A program made the translations under genes and the position numbers. Shown in pieces: positions 5,864 to 8,709 of a stretch of DNA of 8,709 bases. This DNA comes from Candidatus Tayloriibacteriota bacterium (GTDB lineage Bacteria; Patescibacteriota; Minisyncoccia; Phycocordibacterales; PALSA-1337): the NCBI GenBank assembly GCA_025353045.1, contig JANXRK010000018.1, positions 1 to 8,709 on the forward strand, given 5' to 3'. Below the pieces are notes generated by a model. The model did no database searches and had not been told where the DNA came from. It was given only the letters and a program-made list of their open reading frames with translations. Each line of letters opens with the position of its first letter. Position 1 is the first letter of the stretch.

Positions 5864-8359
5864 TTACCTCAACTCCTTCACTCTCTCCACGATCATACTC
5901 TTTTGTCCGTTTCTTTCTGACATTTTTCCTTTTATCGCTAAACACTTATCTGGTGCAAATGCACTTCGGAATTCTACCAAGATACGAGGGAAAACTACGG
6001 TTTCCATTTCTCCGGAGAAGTCTGCAATTTTCATAAAGGCCATATTGTCGCCTTTCTTTGTGATGATTGGTTTTATTTCTTCTATGATGCAGGCGATCGT
6101 TACCTCAGCTCCATCAGCCAGTGTTTCTTTGGCTTTTTTTATATCCATATCTCTTTTCAAAATAATTTCTCGATATCGTTCAAGTGGATGACCGGAAATA
6201 TACAGGCCTAGCAGCTCTTTTTCCCAAGCCAATTTTTCCTTTGGATCAATTGCCGGAACATCTGCCAATTTGAGAGTTGGAATCGATGAAGTGTCTGACA
6301 TAAGGCCAAAAAGAGAGTCTTGATTATCGGCTTGCTTTCCTTTTTCTTTATTATGCTCTAAAAGAGTTTCGAGATTTCCCAAAAGAACTCCGCGATCTAT
6401 TCCAAATCGATCCAGAGCACCAGCCTTTATCAATGCTTCCATTGATTTTTTATTGAGATTTTTATCTTTTACTCGATCAAGAAAATCTGTTAAGGAGGTA
6501 TATGGTCCATTTTTTTTTCTTTCATCGATGATTGCTGTTGAGATTCCTTGGCCGAAGTTTTTAATTGTCACAAGTCCAAATCGAATCGTATCTTTTTTTC
6601 TATCTTCAACATTTTTAACTACAGTGAACTGACTATAGCTTTCATTAATATCTGGCGGAAGAATTGGAATTCCCATTCGTTTACATTCAGCAATTGTTTC
6701 TGCAATTCTTTCAACATCTCCCGAATCTGCCGATAAAACAGCAGACATATAGGTAGCAGGATAGTTTGCTTTCATGTATGAAGTCTGATAGGCCACTTTT
6801 CCGTAGCTTGCAGCATGGGCTTTGTTAAATCCGTACGCAGCAAAAGGTTCGATCAGTTTCCAGAGTGTATTTGCATCTTTTTTACCTAGACCATTTTTGA
6901 CAAAACCTTTGAGAAGTTTTTCTTTTTGCTCTTCCATGTCCTTTGGAATTTTTTTCCCCATGGCCTTTCGAAGTTTATCGGCTTCAAGCCAAGAATATCC
7001 GGCAAGTTTAATAGCGATCATCATTACATCGTCTTGATAAGTGATCACTCCATATGACATATCGAGAATATCTTTCATTCTGTTGTCGAGATACTCAACC
7101 TTGCTTGCATCATGTTTTCTTTCTATATATTGAGGAATAGATTCCAAAGGACCTGGACGATAGAGAGCTACCATGGCATTGATGTCGTGAATTGTTGTTG
7201 GTTTGAGCTCGACTAGGAACTTAGTCATGCCTGTACCATTGAGCTGGAAGAGACCGATGGTCTCGCCTCGAGCGAGCATTTCGAATGTTTTTCTATTATC
7301 TAGTGGGATATTTTCAATATCAATATCAATATTATCTATCTTTTTTACTCTCTCTACAGCATCAGCCAAAATAGAGAGGTTTTTAATTCCCAGAAAGTCA
7401 AATTTAAGTAAACCTACACCGTCTTCACCCACCGCATGCATGTCGTATTGAGTAATGATTTTGCGGATAGGATTTCCATCTTTGTCTTCTTTGTTTTTTG
7501 TATCGTACTGTAGTGGCACGTGCTCAGTCAAAGCATCTGGAGAAATGACTACACCAGCAGCGTGCACGGAGATATGGCGAGCACAGCCTTCAATTTTCTT
7601 GGCCATATCAATAATCTTTTTTGTATCAGGTTCTTTTTCATACGCTTCCTTGAGCTCCGGAACTTCGGCCATAGCTTTATCGATCGTCATAGGGAAGCCT
7701 TGAGCGCCGAGTGGAATCAGTTTGGAAATTCGGTCCGCGGTCTCATATGGGTAGCCCATTGCTCGCGCGATATCGCGGACCGCGCCTTTCGCCATCATCG
7801 TGCCGAATGTACCGATCTGTGCCACCTTATCGTAACCATATTTTTTACGGGTATAATCAATAACCTCATCGCGTCGGTTATCGGCAAAGTCCATATCTAT
7901 ATCGGGTGCAGAAGGACGTTCAGGATTCAAAAATCGTTCAAATGGAAGTTTGTATGCCAGTGGATCTACATTTGTAATCTCGGTCAAATAGGTAGTTAAT
8001 GATCCAGCAACTGACCCTCGAATGTTTGTAAGAATTTTATGTTCGTGAGCGTATCGAAGTAGATCCCATACTACCAGAAAATATTGCGCATAACCTTTAT
8101 CTTTAATAACTTTCAATTCATATTCCAAACGATCAACCACTTCTTTTGTCTCACTCAGGCCACGTTTAGGAATGCCTTCATAAGCCAAACGCTTGAGCTC
8201 ATCATCATGGGAAAGTCCACTTTCCACGATAAAGTTAGGAAAATACCATTTACCGAGACCGAGATCGAGATTGCATTGGTCTGCAATTTTTACGGTATTA
8301 TCGAGTGCGTCTGGAATATCATGAAAAAGTTCTAGAGCTTTTTCTTCTGAAATAAATGA
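5864..8359 (-). CDS. dnaE: DNA polymerase III subunit alpha (5' end lost at the chimeric junction)
   Basis: This is the replicative C-family polymerase. Residue numbers count from the Val codon at 8225-8227, an internal GTG and not a real start: homologous sequence continues upstream (LGKWYFPNF, FHDIPDALDNTVKIADQCN). RGSVAGS (70-76) and PDIDMDF (108-114) carry the first catalytic aspartates; KFDFLG (275-280) carries the third. The fingers and duplex-binding regions follow through GFNKAHAASYG (466-476). Helix-hairpin-helix elements lie around 551-609. QDSLFG (636-641) matches the clamp-binding pentapeptide. The OB fold spans about 705-750, and the protein ends at 787, soon after it, with no long tau-binding C-terminal domain as in E. 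coli. The coding match stops at 8359; beyond it the minus frame hits TAA at 8366-8368 after two foreign codons. The missing upstream part is present on the opposite strand at 8358-8606. Start codon and promoter are not in the window. Confidence 0.95.
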   Translation of the reverse strand, partial: SFISEEKALELFHDIPDALDNTVKIADQCNLDLGLGKWYFPNFIVESGLSHDDELKRLAYEGIPKRGLSETKEVVDRLEYELKVIKDKGYAQYFLVVWDLLRYAHEHKILTNIRGSVAGSLTTYLTEITNVDPLAYKLPFERFLNPERPSAPDIDMDFADNRRDEVIDYTRKKYGYDKVAQIGTFGTMMAKGAVRDIARAMGYPYETADRISKLIPLGAQGFPMTIDKAMAEVPELKEAYEKEPDTKKIIDMAKKIEGCARHISVHAAGVVISPDALTEHVPLQYDTKNKEDKDGNPIRKIITQYDMHAVGEDGVGLLKFDFLGIKNLSILADAVERVKKIDNIDIDIENIPLDNRKTFEMLARGETIGLFQLNGTGMTKFLVELKPTTIHDINAMVALYRPGPLESIPQYIERKHDASKVEYLDNRMKDILDMSYGVITYQDDVMMIAIKLAGYSWLEADKLRKAMGKKIPKDMEEQKEKLLKGFVKNGLGKKDANTLWKLIEPFAAYGFNKAHAASYGKVAYQTSYMKANYPATYMSAVLSADSGDVERIAETIAECKRMGIPILPPDINESYSQFTVVKNVEDRKKDTIRFGLVTIKNFGQGISTAIIDERKKNGPYTSLTDFLDRVKDKNLNKKSMEALIKAGALDRFGIDRGVLLGNLETLLEHNKEKGKQADNQDSLFGLMSDTSSIPTLKLADVPAIDPKEKLAWEKELLGLYISGHPLERYREIILKRDMDIKKAKETLADGAEVTIACIIEEIKPIITKKGDNMAFMKIADFSGEMETVVFPRILVEFRSAFAPDKCLAIKGKMSERNGQKSMIVERVKELR

Positions 8360-8709
8360 TAATTTTTATATCGAAATCACTCGTCATCCTGAGATCCAAG
8401 GACATGAAGGTTTGATGCAGCAGCTTTTAAAATTGGCTCAAGAAACTCAGACGCAAATCGTCGCCGCACATGATGTGTACTATTTACATCAAGAAGATAA
8501 AAGTGCACGAGATACTCTGATGCTTGTTAATACTGCTGACTTTGGAGATAGAAATGCAGGAGTAGTTCCTGGTGGAATTGAGGATACTGGCGAAGAAGAA
8601 AACTTTTCATTTATTTCAGAAGAAAAAGCTCTAGAACTTTTTCATGATATTCCAGACGCACTCGATAATACCGTAAAAATTGCAGACCAATGCAATCTCG
8701 ATCTCGGTC
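8257..8709. repeat. 103-bp perfect inverted repeat with a 247-base spacer (fold-back)
   Basis: Bases 8257-8359 are the exact reverse complement of 8607-8709, with no mismatch over 103 bases. The right arm runs to the last base of the window. Both arms encode the same dnaE segment (SFISEEKALELFHD through CNLDLG), on opposite strands. The 247 bases between them hold the dnaE segment that should precede the left arm. This is the geometry of a fold-back chimera or misassembly. Confidence 0.95.
8358..8709 (+). CDS. dnaE: Inverted partial dnaE segment (PHP-domain C-terminal part)
   Basis: The plus strand reads 117 codons of DnaE, from DNFYIEITRHPEIQ through VAAHDVYYLHQEDKSARD to DQCNLDLG, running off the window. 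DnaE homologs have the same order (NFYIE-x-x-x-H, then ATNDVHYL, then DNT-x-x-IA-x-x-C). The last 34 residues (from S84) duplicate those encoded on the minus strand at 8257-8359, and the next residues would be LGKWYFPNF, found at 8256-8228 on the minus strand. It has no start or stop of its own and is not a separate gene; it is the true upstream part of the neighbouring dnaE in inverted orientation. In the PHP motif the usual N-D-x-H reads H-D-V-Y, so one metal ligand appears lost. Confidence 0.85.

Noticed and set aside
7315..7332. AATATC microrepeat
   Set aside because: Simply encodes an alternating Asp-Ile stretch in dnaE; too short to be a distinct element.
7731..7782. 9-bp inverted repeat CGGTCCGCG / CGCGGACCG in a GC-rich patch
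   Set aside because: Lies in conserved dnaE coding sequence with a 34-base loop; one such match is expected by chance in a window of this size.
7520..7999. Long open frame on the plus strand opposite dnaE
   Set aside because: Shadow of the strongly supported dnaE frame; composition and sequence look unlike a protein and no start signals are present. The same applies to the frames at 4952-5287, 5787-6191 and 8084-8335.
8225..8227. GTG as the dnaE start codon
   Set aside because: Clear DnaE homology continues upstream of it in frame to 8359, and a start here would remove the whole PHP domain.
8257..8709. Hairpin telomere or genuine terminal inverted repeat of a linear replicon
   Set aside because: The arms and spacer are all internal dnaE coding sequence in the wrong order, which is explained by a fold-back join; no replicon-end gene such as a protelomerase is nearby.

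Overview
The window is an AT-rich, tightly packed piece of a bacterial genome. It carries three housekeeping genes (gyrB, thrS, dnaE), a gene for an anchored surface protein, a small coiled-coil gene and the tail of a transposase. The likely source is Candidate Phyla Radiation / Patescibacteria, probably a Parcubacteria-type lineage. The reasons are a threonyl-tRNA synthetase lacking the N-terminal TGS domain, a GyrB with an acidic insert before its RYKGLGEMN motif, a DnaE that stops just after its OB fold, no Shine-Dalgarno sequence before any gene, very short leaders, near-zero gaps between convergent genes, and an Asn/Thr/Tyr-rich signal-peptide plus membrane-anchor protein. This placement is inferred from protein features. 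TGA and TAA act as ordinary stops, so UGA recoding is not indicated.

Layout. 1-101: 3' end of a transposase-like gene (IS30-like C-terminus), with a candidate element end at 114-137. 207-239: extended -10 promoter and short leader. 240-2300 (+): gyrB. Inside the end of gyrB a second promoter (TTGACA at 2290-2295, TGCTATACA at 2308-2316) serves a 410-residue surface protein at 2358-3590 (+). Five bases later thrS comes the other way (5350 to 3596, -). A roughly 195-base divergent intergenic region (5351-5545) holds the promoter of a small (+) gene at 5546-5863 with a 27-bp in-frame repeat. Its stop codon directly abuts the stop codon of dnaE, which runs on the minus strand from 8359 down to 5864.

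The right end is the structural anomaly. dnaE does not continue past 8359 on the minus strand. The sequence jumps to the plus strand and reads an upstream part of the same gene (8358-8709), ending with a perfect 103-bp inverted copy of 8257-8359. The most economical reading is a fold-back chimera or misassembly at a contig end rather than a real rearrangement. Both pieces are genuine dnaE sequence. Joined correctly (8358-8709 plus strand, then 8256-5864 minus strand) they give about 914 continuous DnaE residues, lacking only the N-terminal part of the PHP domain.

The genes do not form a pathway. gyrB and dnaE serve chromosome topology and replication, thrS serves translation, and the surface protein and small coiled-coil protein are accessory. 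I found no CRISPR array, rRNA, tRNA or riboswitch. The least described content is the surface protein with two Cys-bracketed tandem domains, and the small repeat protein.
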